A stretch of 64,000 nt of DNA, from assembly GCA_026545225.1 (NCBI GenBank), contig CM048845.1, forward strand, positions 77,268,033 to 77,332,032. The letters are read 5' to 3'. How positions within the stretch are numbered: the stretch's first letter is position 1; every line of letters starts with the position of its first letter. Shown piece after piece: positions 23,355 through 36,925 of the stretch. Source of the stretch: Cornus controversa. Its lineage: Eukaryota > Streptophyta > Magnoliopsida > Cornales > Cornaceae. The notes under the pieces are model-generated. The model made no database searches. It was not told where the DNA came from and saw only the letters and a program-made list of their open reading frames with translations. A program made the position numbers and the translations under genes.

Positions 23355-23748
23355 ATGGACTCTACTGGGAATTCCTTCATTCCTAACAAGCATTTGAAAG
23401 AACAGTTAAGATTTCTTCAATCCCTTCCTCTCTTTATATACATTTTCACATATATAATATATAGACACACACACATCAACTAATCGCTATATCTAACTGT
23501 CTCATTTACTTGTTTGATATGTCTCGTAGATTTGTGAGCAACTTAACAGGATCTTCCATGCTTGAAATATGCGCACTTTTGACTGTATTACCTGTGAGTT
23601 AGTTGCCTTGTTTTATTTCTTTTTTTTGGAATCTACTGTCTACCAATTGTTTCTTGAAACTGTCACCATTTTATTCTTCTGAATTTTGGTATTTTTTAAT
23701 AGGCTCTGATTCTTCTGAGACACTCGTTCAGCTTCAACTGCAGACTTG
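23355..23748 (+). CDS. GWT1: GWT1 exons 1-3
   Basis: Exon 1 (23355-23404, phase 2 end, donor GTTAAG) encodes [16 protein letters not shown]. Exon 2 (23530-23593) encodes [13 protein letters not shown] and the start of the first membrane helix. Exon 3 (23703-23748) encodes [15 protein letters not shown] and ends in phase 1 before GTATGA. The FVSN block is the conserved N-terminal signature of the family and fixes the gene's start. Confidence 0.93.
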
Positions 23749-26700
23749 GTATGACACCTTGATGAACTAATATTTGTTTGGTTACATGTTAAGGAAGTAA
23801 GGGGTGGGTGGGTGTGGGTTGGATTTGGTTTCATATTTGTTTCTGGTTGATGTGGAGTTTGAGTGAAGATGATGTTACGCGTAACTGAAAACCAGCCTTG
23901 TGGACACTAAATTTCTTGAATGTAGAGTATTATTGCAAGTTACATGATTCTTGTAAGGTCTTTTTAGATAAATGAGTCTTTATAACTAGCATGTACATAG
24001 GCCGTGCCCTTGTGTTTCAAAGTCTTAAGTGGGTATATATTTCCTTACAAAAAAGTTACTCATTATATTACCTTAAACTTTTAGAGGTGTTGATTGTTTA
24101 CAATTGTAAGAATAAAAGAAGAAGGGGTTGGTCTATCTATTTGTTGTGGGAATAACTAATCTCATTGATGTCAATTGGCACGAGGTTCAAATGAAACCAA
24201 CATTCTTTTTCTTTGATCTACATGTTGTCATAGGATTGATCAAAGCTTGCTTGAACTACAAGTTGGAGTCACAAATAGCTACTTTTGCCTTGTGTTATGA
24301 AGAGGTGAATCATATTGTTTGAGGATGAGCCCTTGTTCAGAGTAGGATAAGAAATTTTATGTGAATATTGGGATTATGTTTCTTAGAATGTAGAGGCTGA
24401 TACTACTTTTTTCTTCTTCTACACATGTTTTGACTAGGTGTCCATTTCAGTCATATAATATCTAGATCCATGTTAGAGTTTATTTATTTTTCTTTCTTTT
24501 GTATTTTCATTACTTACAGATGAATTAGTTAGAATAGTTGAATACCTGAAATATGACTTTTATCAAACTACAAATGAAGGCTCAATGATCATTGACATAA
24601 TCAATGGCACCTTGGTTTGGTTGTATGTATTGCAAAGATTTTATGTAGGATAAGTGTGGAAAATACTTTCCTACTAGCTTTGACTCTCCATCCCCAATTG
24701 ATGTAGGATAACCTTCAGCCTTGTTTGACTGAATTTATGGTGGGCTTTGGTTAAATAGAACTTGTAGGTATAGGGATTCAATATGTGGTGAGAGCTTGTA
24801 AACTTTATGGCTGGGAAGGTGTTGAAATTTTATAGGTATTTGGTTGTGAAAAATTAAAAAAAGCACCATCAGAATTTTTTAGAAAGCCCATGATAGGGTA
24901 CCTAGAATATAATATGGAGGGTTTTAGAATAGAAAAGAGTCACAAAGCATTATGTTGACTTGATAAAAGACATATATGATGAATTTGTGACTATAGTTAA
25001 AATGACAGTGGGCAACAAATAAATTTCCAATTACTATAACTTCACATCAATCCCATAATTTTTAGCCTTAGTTATGGATGAACTGACTAAACACGTTCAT
25101 GATGAGCTTTTGTGGTGTATGATATTTGCTGATGATATTGTTTTATTAATGAAACTAGAGAAGGGGTAAGTGTTAGGGTGGGGGTTGAGGAAGGGGGGTG
25201 GGCTCTAAAATTAACATGATTTAAGATAGGTGGAATAAAACTAGAAAAAATCAAGTTTAATTTTAGTAAATCTAGAAATATAAATAGGGATTTGGTGAAG
25301 GTTGAGGATTAAGAGATACCAAAATGTGAACATTTTCATTTTTTATGCTCAGTTATTCACAATGAAGGAAACTTCGCCATGTCAATTTTTAGTATCTTAT
25401 CTTTACACAACCCGTCCAAGCCTAGAAAAAGGAGGGTTGCATTAGGTAGCTTGATAGCCAATGTAGTACTTTTGTCAGGATTAATACGAATATGAACCCC
25501 AAAAATATGCGAATAAGTGATAGAGCATTTTTCTTAAGCGACTTGTTGCATTAGCTTCCGAATGCTTCGGAAAAATGGGCAAGGGGTGCCGCATCGGCGC
25601 TTGGATGCAGTAAAAAGCAAATAACAGTTCTTGTATTTTTATGAATGAGTGTGGGTAAAAACGTTAGCCCAGGATAGTAAACCTAGTTTAGGAACTTGAA
25701 TAGGTTAGGGAATGAAGTTGGTAGACAATATGTTTAGAAGGAGGGTAATATAGTATGTCTACAAGGAACCAAGTGGGTAAGAGAAAAAACTAGAGAAATT
25801 GAGAACATGAGATATATCTTTATTACACTGGAAAAGATAGACATAGAAATGGATTAGGGCTAATCATTGATAAGATTTTAAAAAATGTTCAAACAATTAC
25901 TAGAAAAGATGATATAATAATATTAGTAAAACTTGTATTTGGAGGAAATATAGTTAATATAGTTAGCACTTAAGCTCCCCAAGTAGGACTAAATGAACAC
26001 GTTGAAGCACTATTTTGGTAATATATGGATGCATTAATTTAAGGGATACACGAAGGAAAAAAAAAAGTATACATAAGTGGTGAATTTAATGGGCAGGTAT
26101 GGGATGGTACATGGTGAACACGGATTTGGAGTTAGAAATGACACTGGGAAGCTATCTTTGACTTTGTAGTGACACATAATCTTATAATTGGGAATATATA
26201 TTTGAAAAAGAGAAATGTACATTTAATAACCTTCAAAAATCAAACACGAGTCAAACCCACTTTTTCTAACTAGAAAGGTAGATAGATTATGAAGCAAAGA
26301 TTGTAAGGTTATTGGAAGAGAGGGTTTAATATCACAACATAGGCTACTAGTTTTAGATAGTTTTAAATTTATATATAAAAGTACAATCTAAAAGGAGAAA
26401 TAGGATTATAAACCCAAGAATTAGGTGGTGGAATTTAAGAGGGGAGAAAATAGAATTATTCGAGAATAGAATGCTAAAATAAGCCACATGAAATTTAGAG
26501 GACGAAACGAACTTAATGAGGAATTGGATGACTAAATATATTAAAAGAGTATCAAATGATATCCTTGGAGAATAAGAAGGAACATGGTCATTATTTAAAG
26601 TAACTTGGTAGTGGAATGAATAGTCCAAAACATCATAAAAACAAAACGGGAATGTTATAAAGTTTCGGAAAAACTAGAAATAGAGAAACATTTGGAAAAT

Positions 26701-29700
26701 ACAAAGATGTCAGTAAGGAAGTCGAAAAACTAGTGGAAGAAGCTAATATAGAGCATATGATGATCTTTATTCTATATTAGGAACAAAAGATGAGAATATA
26801 TATATAAACTTGTTAAACTAAAGGAGTTGAAAACAACAACAACAACAACAACCAAGCCTTTTCCCAATTACTTAGGGTCGACTACATGAATCTGATGTTT
26901 CCATTCCGCTCTATTTAAGGTCATCTCCTTAGTTAATCCACATGTTATCATATCTTTCTTTACTAACTCTACCCATATTAGCTTTGGTCTTCCTCTTCCC
27001 TTAGCATTGCCCTCAATTTGGACTATATCACTTTTCCTAACCAGCGCAGTTAAAGGTCTTCTTTGCACATGTCCAAACCATCTTAACCGATTTTCTCTCA
27101 TTTTATCTCCAATTGGTATTATTCTAACCATCTCCCGAATGTGTTCATTTCTAATTCTATCATTTCTAGTCTTTCCGCACATCCATCTCAACATTCGCAT
27201 TTCTGTCACTTTATGTAAATGTTGTTACCTAGTTGCCCTACATTCGGTACCATAAAGTATCACTGGTCTAATAGCTGTTAGATAAAACTCCCCTTTCAAT
27301 CGTAAGGGGATACGCCTATCACACAATATACTAGATGCATCCCTCCATTTAACCCATTCTGCCTTGATTTTATGATTAACGTCATCTCCAATTTCTCCCT
27401 CATTTTGAATAATTGAGCCTAAATAGCGAAAATGTTCACTTTTTTGAACCTCTTGATTCTCAATCCTCACTACATCCTCATTTGTCCTTCTAGATTTACT
27501 AAAGTTACACTCCATATATTCAATTTTATTTTGACTTATCTTGAACTCTTTTAGTTCTAAAGCTTCTCTTCAAACTTCCAATTTGGTATTAACTCCTCTA
27601 GTCTCATCAACTAAAACATTATCATCGGCAAACAACATACACCACGGAATATCATCTTGGATATCTCTTGTCAGCTCATCCATCACTAAAGCAAAAAGGT
27701 ATGGACTTAATGCTGACCCTTGGTGTAAGCATACAGTGATTGAGAATTCGCTTGTTTTCCCTACAATCGTTCTAACTATAGTTGCACACTCATTATACAT
27801 GTCCTTTATTGTGTCGATGTATCCCTTTGTGACTCCTTTCTTTTTTAAAACCCTCCATATTAGGTCTCTAGGTACCCTATCATAGGCTTTCTTCAAATCA
27901 ATAAAAATAATATGGAGATCTCTCTTCTTCTCTCTATATCTTTCCCTTAGTCTCCTCAACAAGTGAATAGCCTCTATCGTTGACCTACCCGACATGAATC
28001 CAAATTGATTCTCTGACACTTTCGTCTCTCGTCTTAGGCGTTGTTCAATCACTCTCTTCTAAAGTTTCATAGTGTGACTCATTAATTTAATGCCACGATA
28101 ATTATTACAACTTTGTACATACCCTTTTTTTTTATATATAGGTACAAGAAAACTTTGGCGCCACTCATCTGGCATCCTCTTAGTTATAATTTTATTAAAC
28201 AATTTTGTTAACCAAGACAAGCCAACTTCTCCTAGACACTTCCACACCTCAACAAGAATGTCATCGGGTCCTAAAACCCTCCTCGATTTCATCTTCCTTA
28301 AGGCATTCCTAACCTCCCACTCCTTGACCCTACGGAAAAATATAATATCTCTAACATTTTCCTCTAAAGATTTTAATTGCATTAACTGCATCAGGAGTAA
28401 AGATTTAAGGGTTTTAGTAAAAGATAATGAAATTAAAAACAGATGGACAAGTTACTTTGAGAGATTGTTAAATCAGCTAGGATGCTTTGGAGTAGAAGAA
28501 TATAGTAACCTTAGAATAAAATATCTTCTCTTTAGGATCAAAGAGTGTGAGGTTAAAAATGTATCAAGGAAGATGAAATCAGAAAGTGCTTTAGGACCGG
28601 AACCTATTCCTATTGAGGTTTGATAGTGTTTAGGGGATGATGACATGTCATGGCTAACGAAATTTCTTAACGAGATAATAACAACGAGATAATAACAACT
28701 GAAAGAATGTTTGATGGGTGGTGCATGAGTATTTTAATATCTATATATAGAATAAACGTGTGATACAAAGTTGTACTAATTATTGTTTTATTAAATTTAT
28801 ATATATATATATATAAAACTTTGGGAGGAGAGTAATTTAATATCAACTAAGATGGGAAATTGAAGTGTCGGAAAGTCAATTTGGATACATGCCGAGGAGG
28901 TCAAGGATGGAGGCTAGTCACCTATTGATGAGACTAATGGAAAGATGTAGAGAGAAGAAGGATCTTCATATGATTTTTGTTGATTCAAAGAGAACATATG
29001 ATGCTAGAGATCTAATATTGATTTAGGTATTTTTTTCCTTGAACAACATTTGGAATTATTATTAATTTTTTCAGTGTGGTGACTACTTCCATCTCAATTG
29101 GATAGAAATTTTGTAATACTTTTCAACAGCTTCCAAGCTGATCTTTCTTGTTTGTTTGTTGGCCTTTGTCTAAAGCTTGACGTTACCATTGGCAAAGCAT
29201 CATATGCCTCAATAACTTTGAATTATTCTTCTTGAATGATCCAAGTCCAACCTAAGTTGCTAGAGATTGTTTGTCTTAGAAGGCTGAACCCATAGTGGAA
29301 CATTTCTTTTTGGCAAGAATTAGGGCTTTAGCAGCAGTGGCAAGAAAGATTACATAATAACCATTTGAGAGATGTCAGGAACTGGAGATAGGTGCATTTC
29401 CAAAGCAAGTAACAGTTTTTATGAGTATTGGGCTTGACAACTAACGGTATTTATAGAGGACTGTGGGGACTTGAAATAGCATAAAAAGGACTTCGGAAGT
29501 GTGACTTCATAACATGTAAAAATGGTCACAAATCTGCTGGAACCTTATTGAACTGCGGTTGGTTGGATTAAGCCGGTTTTCTTGGGCATACTTCCTGCAT
29601 ACGGCTTTGCCATTCTTTACTTCTTGCTAAAATCCCATTGGACCTCCAAAATGCGAATAATATATGATCTGATCTTTCCAACCATATAAGGCACACATGG

Positions 29701-32700
29701 TAAAACTCTCCTTGGTAAAAATTGTGCAGGTTATTAGTCAAGCCTTGAATTATTTAAACTTTTGGGGCTAGCATGATGAACTTTTCCCAAGACAAATGGA
29801 TTTTTTCTGTAGGTGGCTAATACTAGTAAGGCGCCATTGCTTGGTGCAATAATAAAATGTTCAGGTGAAGTGTGAGTAAGCATGTCCAAGTTTGAGAGCA
29901 CGCTAAATATTATGTTTGCTTCCAGTTTTCTTGTCCTAGCACGGTCTGGCATAGGTGGAAACAACAATGCACAATGGCATTTTGTTTTATGTGGCAAAAA
30001 CTAGTACCAATCAAGTAGTGTCAAAAACTTAAAGACCATTTACCTTTATAACTATTCATAGTAAAAAGTACCAAGAGGGCTTAAAAGAGCATCAAAGAGA
30101 ATATGATCATATGAATCATAACATGTAAAATGCTCATGAATCATCTGGAGCTTTATGGAAACTTGACCTTGACAGATTGACCTAGTACAAGTATGATTAT
30201 ATAATTGTTTAGTTCTCACTTGTACAAGTAAAATTATATGCCAAAATCTAATTCCTTGGTTCCCTGTTTCTCCTCTTGTTTTTGTTTTGTTTTGTTCTTT
30301 GTTGAGCTGGTTCTAGTGCTATACTTACTAGTATTATTTTTTGATAAGTAGTATTTCATTGAAGAGCACTCAAAAGGGGAGCGCAACCCAAATACAACTG
30401 CACAAGCCAAGAACCTATAACCTCAAGCTATTCATAGAAGACAAAAGAACCTCCATAGATTTATAATTCCTCCCATGAACCCAAAAGATAAAGAACCAAG
30501 GATAGAGAATTTAAGCACCCCGATGGGAGACTCCTCTCCATTAAAGGATCTCCTATTTCTCTTCCTCCACAAGCAAAGAGGAACAACCTTCCAACCATCT
30601 CTAGCTTGGGACCCCACTGAACATCCTCTCCAAGTTGCTATTTGTGGATTCTGACATGACGCAATGAACCCCCAAAATAGCACAAAACATGCCCCATCTG
30701 TCCCTAGCAAAAAAAGCCACCTTTAAGGGGCTTTAGTGCACCAAATCGCCTTCCATGGAAAGGAAGACCCCTGAACCTCAAACAATCTGCTGTAGAAGGA
30801 CTGCACGTCGAATCTCCCATGGCTAGAATCCGTTTTATACCACTCTTCAATCCCCTCCCTACTCACATTCTGACGACATAGTAGCGCCAAAAAATCGACC
30901 ATATCTTCCACTTCCCAATCTTGCAGAAACCTCTTGAACTTCATGTCCCAGGTCAATCTTTCGCTATCAAGGTGATAGCAGTCAGAAACCAGCGCCTGTC
31001 TATCTACCGCAATCCAAAATAGTCTCAGAAAACCCCCACTCTAATGGCCTTTTGCCGCATCACGAGTCCACCTAGAAACTAACAAGTCTCCCACTCTTCA
31101 CCCTGAAGCATATATGCTTGGAGAATTCATCCCAACCTTTTCGGATGAACTTCTACAAGCCCACCCTTGCTGAAGATCTCAACTCTAAAGAGCACCATCC
31201 ACCTCTAGATTCCCCAAACTTGCAACAAATACCCTCCTCCACAAAATCTGCTTCTTCGCCCCAAATCTCCACAACCACTTGTCCAATAAAGCTTTGTTGA
31301 ACGAGTCCAGTCTCTTGACACCCAACCTCGCTGCTTAAAGAGGTCTGCAAATTTGCTCCCAGCTTAGAAGATGGTGCCTAAATTCATCTCCCATGCCACC
31401 CCCACAAGAAATTCATTTACAACTTTCCAATCTTCTTCGACACGGAGGAAAGAATTGGGAATTGAGACATAAAATAGGTAAGAAGATCCGAGAGGGTGCT
31501 CTTTAATATAGTTAACCGCCCTCCTTTTGACAAATATTGTTTCTTCCAACCTACAAGCGCCCTCTCAAACCACTCCACCATTGGATCCCATAAAAATACT
31601 CTCTTCGATGGCGTGCCCAAGGGCAGTCCCAATAAACCACTAGAAATGCCCCAACACGCGTAGTTGTCAAAGGCGCATCGGGTGTGTGCCTGTTATAGCT
31701 TTAGGCAAGGTGACTTCATACAGGTTCGCGGCTATTGGCCAGGCGCACCAAGCGCAAGGGGCAAGTAGGACATGCCTTATTGAAGCTCTTTTTTGTAAAA
31801 AAATGTTTTCAATACTTGTTGAAATATCATTGGTGCACATATGTTTACTGTCGACTCTACCACATGCTATATATGTATATAAGATGGTATAAGTATTAGC
31901 TCCAAGCGTTAAAACACACTACTGGGTCTTCGATTAGGGGAGTTTTTTTTTTTTCTCTCTCTCTCTCTCTCCCCTTGCGATTGAAGTGGCGATTGCAGCG
32001 GTCTCTCTCTTCTCTTTGCCAGCGACCGTCTCCGGTAAGATCTCTCTCTCTTTCTCTCCTCCTATTCTTTTTTTTCTCTCCCCTCTTCTTCTGCTCTTTT
32101 TTCTTTCTCTTCTTCTTCTTCTCTCTTGTAACAGCCTGCTCAAGATGGTATGATATTGTCCGCTTTGGGCCAAAGCCCACACGATTTTGCTCTTGGGTTT
32201 TACCCCAAAAGGCCTCATACCATTTGGAGACAACAAATTACATATAAGCACATCCCCTTCTTCACACCCAAGCGATGTGGGATTGAGTACCTTGTAGCCT
32301 GCCAGTGTGGTAGCTCGCCCAGTGTCTCTCGCACCCGCCCACATCACATCTGCCCACAAGGGTCACTACAATCCACCCCCCTAGGAGGCTCAACGTCCTC
32401 ATTGGCACACTTTCGATTGGGCTCCGGCTCTAATACCATTTGTATCAGTCCGCTCCACCTGATGGTATGATATTGTTTGCTTTAGGCCAAAGCACACATG
32501 GTTTTGCTCTTGGGTTTTACCCCAAAAGACCTCATACCATTTGGAGACAACACACTACATATAAGCACATTCTCTTCTCCACACCTAGGCGATGTGGGAT
32601 TGAGCATCCTGTAACCTGCCAGTGTGGTAACTCGCCCAGTGTGTCTCGCACCCGTCCACATCACACCTGCCCACAAGGGTCACTACATCACTTCTCTCTC

Positions 32701-35700
32701 TCCCACTTTTCTTCTTCTTCAACTCTGTTTTTTTCTTCTTCTCACTCTCGGTCTCTCCTCCTCTTCTTCTTTTATTTTTTCTTCTTCTGCTCTGTTTTTT
32801 CTCTCTCTGCTTCTTCTTCTTCTTCTTCTTTTCCTCTCTCTCTCCTTGGGCCCCCTCTTCTTCTGCTTTGTTTCTCATTGCTGGCAATGATAAGAAATCC
32901 ACTTACATGTGTCATTCCCATTTTTGATTTTCGTTTGGGTATATGGTTTACAGGCCTTTAATTACTATGGTGTGTCCCCTGTTAGTAGCCATCTCTAATC
33001 CTCTCTTTTAATCATTTATTTTGGCGTCCCCTGTAAGTTGCCATCTAACCCTCTCGATTAATCACGTTTCTCTTACAAAATCATATTTTTAAAGGTAATT
33101 AATGTTTTGCTTTTTAACTTAGTAATTTATCAAAACTGTTTCTTTTTGGCAAACTTTGGTGTGTAATTATTAATAACCTAGATATCCATACTCAAAGCTG
33201 AGTTGCACCGAATTGACTACTCTATCTTTCTTCATAAGTCCTTTAGGAAGAAGTGAACATTTCTATGTTTGTTTTGTTTTTATTTCATTAGTTGACTTTT
33301 TCATCTTTATGTTAGTATGTTGACTATTGAACTTGAGTATTTGGTTTAGTTGACTTTTGCATCTTTATGTATGCTTGTCCATAGTGCCTTTTGTATTTGT
33401 AGGCTTTGTATTGTTGCTTGTCCATGGTGCTTTTTGTATTTATGGGCTTTGTAATGTTGCTTGTCCATAGTGCTTTTTAATTTTGTTTCAACTTGCACCT
33501 TGCTTTAGTCAGGCCTGTGCTTCGCGCCTCAGGCTCCTGGAGGCCTTAACACCTTAGTGCGCCTTGAGCCTTTAACAACTATGCCAACACCACAACCCAA
33601 TATGCTGGCCAAAGAAGCAATCTTGCCAATCTCCCCATTGGCGCAATTTCACTTCCCAAGTTTAATTTTCAACATCGAGATAGCCTAGAAACACACCAAA
33701 ACACACCTCAGCTGCATGATAGAAGACAATAGTATAATTGAAACAAATCTATCATGTCTTCTTTACCGTTTTATTTCTCCATAATCTTGCATTGTAGTTA
33801 ATCACAACTAGCATGCAGTGACCTGGCTGTGCTACTCTCTGAATTGGGAAAGCAATTATGGGTGACGTGTTTGTTTTAATCGTTTTGGCTTGTTTATGCA
33901 GATCCTTATACCACGGAGGCCTCATTGAAGAAAAATGATAATGCAATTGCTGGTTTAAAGAATTGGAGGCCTTATGCTGCGGCAATCACTGTGGATTTTC
34001 TCTCCCTTGTGCTTCCTTTCCTTTTATGTATCACTGTAAGTGTTCTCACTTTGTTTTCCTGAACTTTAGCTAGAGTAAAGGAATGAGGATTTCAGCATAC
34101 ATTGTTTAATTCAAATTAGTTTTTTTTTCGGAAGTTAATTCAAATTATTTTTTATTAAAGATTTGTACATATTGATTTTCGCTTCCTCCATCATGCTTGT
34201 ACGCTTCTTTTAGTTGTTACGGTCAGTGCCTTTGATCATATATGGGGAAAGTGTTGATATGAAGTTTCTTTTGAGATGTTTTTATCTGGTACTTGGTATG
34301 TTGGGGCCATATTGTAATTCTAAGCATTCATATAATTATATAATAATGGTTGAGATAATTGATGTCTCTAGTCTTAAGCAATATAATTATATAATAATGG
34401 TTGAGATAATTGATGTCTAGTCTTTAGCAGTCTAGCTTAACTAGTTTCGGTATTATGTTTAAATTAGCTTTTCGGGCAAATGCCCCCTCCCCCCTCCCGC
34501 GGCTATTTTGTGATAATAAAACTTGCTATTATTGATGAGAATAATTGTTCAATGACAGATTCTGGCAGAATGGATTTATGTAAATGCAATTTTGTTGCTG
34601 TTGCTTTTCTTTACTGCATCTAGAAGGTAAAATTCATTAGTGATGACTTTATTTTTTTTTTTACTTCTTTTTATCATTCTATTACTGAATGCTTTTCTTT
34701 TTTGTACGACTTGCCTTAAAGACTATAGAATATTGCACAAGTAGCTGAGCATATAAATGAGTACCATTTTGTATATTGTCTCAAATTTGTTCACTCTATT
34801 GTGCAGATTTAGATATTCTTCTAATGTGGAAGATGGGGCCTGCTCTCTTCGGACAGTTATTTCAAAGTACAGGGTTGCTGTAGTATGCATCCATGTTACA
34901 AATACATAGTCTATTTTGGTTGATACTTATCTATTTTCTTCTACTCGTATCTTTTGTCTTACAATGATGATTGCTGCAGATGATTATTACATGCTTGTGT
35001 ATATTGGCTGTTGACTTCAAAATATTTCCTAGACGATTTGCTAAAACTGAGACTTATGGTAGTAGTTTGGTAAGTTCCCTTAAGCTGAATCAGTCCTTAT
35101 CTATGTATCTTTATATTTATTTATGCATTTGTTTATCTTGTTCATCTCTCATTGCTTCCAAACTGTATTTATATTTTTTACCCTAGGTTTATTTGGGGTG
35201 CTACTCTAATATTTAGCACTACATTGGAATTGAAATAATAAGAAATATGTTCAATGTTAGCATTGGATCCTACATTTTTCCGTAAAGGATGAATGCCAGT
35301 GGTTTATGAATTACAAGGCATATTCCATATCATTTTACTATTGTTAATTATGAGAAATCAGCAAGGATCCTATTCTAAATTAAACTCTTTACATCATCAA
35401 TTAGTTGATAAGTAGGTGGTTCCTAACAAAAGAATTTAGTCTTTAAGAAGGGCACCGTTTGTTGCCACTGGCTATTGATGACTTTAATATTAGTGCATTG
35501 TTATATTATGTTAGTGCAATACAATCTTTCATGATTGGGATTTGGGGACCTATATTGGTAATGCGATGGGGAACTGGCAGCTTTGCCTAAACAGCGCATC
35601 TATTATTTCCCCAATTTTATTTGAATTTTGATGTTTGGATGGAATAATTTTAATTGTAGAGATACAGAGTTACCCTGCTTAATTCTTATTTGATACTACA

Positions 35701-36889
35701 AAGCAGTGATTCTTCTACTTTTTCTTTGTGCACTCCAGAAGAGATCTGCAGAAGCCTGCCCAGAAATTCACTTGGAATAACAAAGAAAAAACATCTTGAA
35801 CCAAGTTGTAAATGGGAAAAAGTTATTTTATGTTAAAGAGGAAAAAAGAGAATTACTCACGGGGAGGAAGTGGTTTGTTTAAACCAAATTCAGATTCTGA
35901 TTTATTTGTGTCTTTGGCGATTTGGACATACTCCTGTGTGCATCTTTTTTTTTTGCTTCTGGAGAATTTGTTGGATCCTTCTTAGAACCTGTTGATGATA
36001 TATACAAAATCATTTCCGTTTAAAGTGTCAATACATAGTGTGGTCCCCGCTAATCAAGGATGTTATTAAGGGTGGGCTGGAAAGAGACCTAATCTTTTGC
36101 ATTATTGGCATAAGTGGCTACTCTCAGGCTTCCAACTTGCATTCTCATGCTTGACAGCCTGGATACTTTACCAGTGCACTAAGCAATGACCCCTTTCTAA
36201 TGAAAGTAAGCACCATAGATCCTTTTTAATGGGCGGGTACCGGATGTTACATGGATATGCGTGTGGGGAACATGTGTGTGTCTAGTTATCAAAATTTTTT
36301 TTGATCTAAAATCCCCAAGGACACGGGATATGGCCAATTTACCGTTGTGTATTTTATTATTAACTTAAAAAGTTAGAATGGATTGAGAATGTATTAGATG
36401 AAATTGAGTAAAACAATACTTGTTCCTTTATTCCCTTGTTGGGTCATCTTGTTGTAGAATGGATTGGAGGACAGTAATGAAGAGGTTTTTGAGAACTGAT
36501 TATAGTCAATTAATTTCGGGTAAAGGGTGGTAACAGTGTTGTTAAAGTCGCGCGCCTAGGCTCCAGGCGCAAAGATTGCGCCTGTTGTCAACCCAGGCAC
36601 AGCGCTGTTCACTAGGCGCGCGCCTGGCCTGCACCTTCTACAAGTCAGTCGGGCGCGCCTAGGCGCGCTCGACTGTTGTTTCCTTTTCCTAATTCAGAAA
36701 GGAGACTTTTGTCTCATTCAAAAGAAAGAAAAAAGAAAATAAGAGAGAAGCCCACTATGGTCTCAAGACATGAACAACGCCCCCACGTCAGGAAGCCAAA
36801 AGCCCTACGTCACGATGCCGGCAGCGTTCGTCATAGAGAGTTGCAGAGACGATCAGATACACATGCTCTTCTTCTTCTTTGTCGTCTAC

Positions 36890-36925
<36 letters not shown>

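Larger units (their letters stand above)
30338..33760 (-). mobile_element. L1-type LINE 3' part, split by a hAT-like element
   Basis: On the minus strand, from 33760 down: LKINLGK, then [18 protein letters not shown], interruption (33583-31659), then [49 protein letters not shown], the [17 protein letters not shown] region, [32 protein letters not shown] and [12 protein letters not shown] (zf-RVT region). It ends in an A-rich tail near 30340. The order and spacing are those of plant L1 reverse transcriptase C termini. Frames are broken and the N-terminal parts are absent. Confidence 0.85.

Noticed and set aside
31896..32961. Long open frames rich in Ser/Leu/Phe or Arg/Lys/Glu
   Set aside because: They come from CT-rich simple sequence and the TRIM LTRs inside the hAT-like element; translations are low-complexity on both strands.
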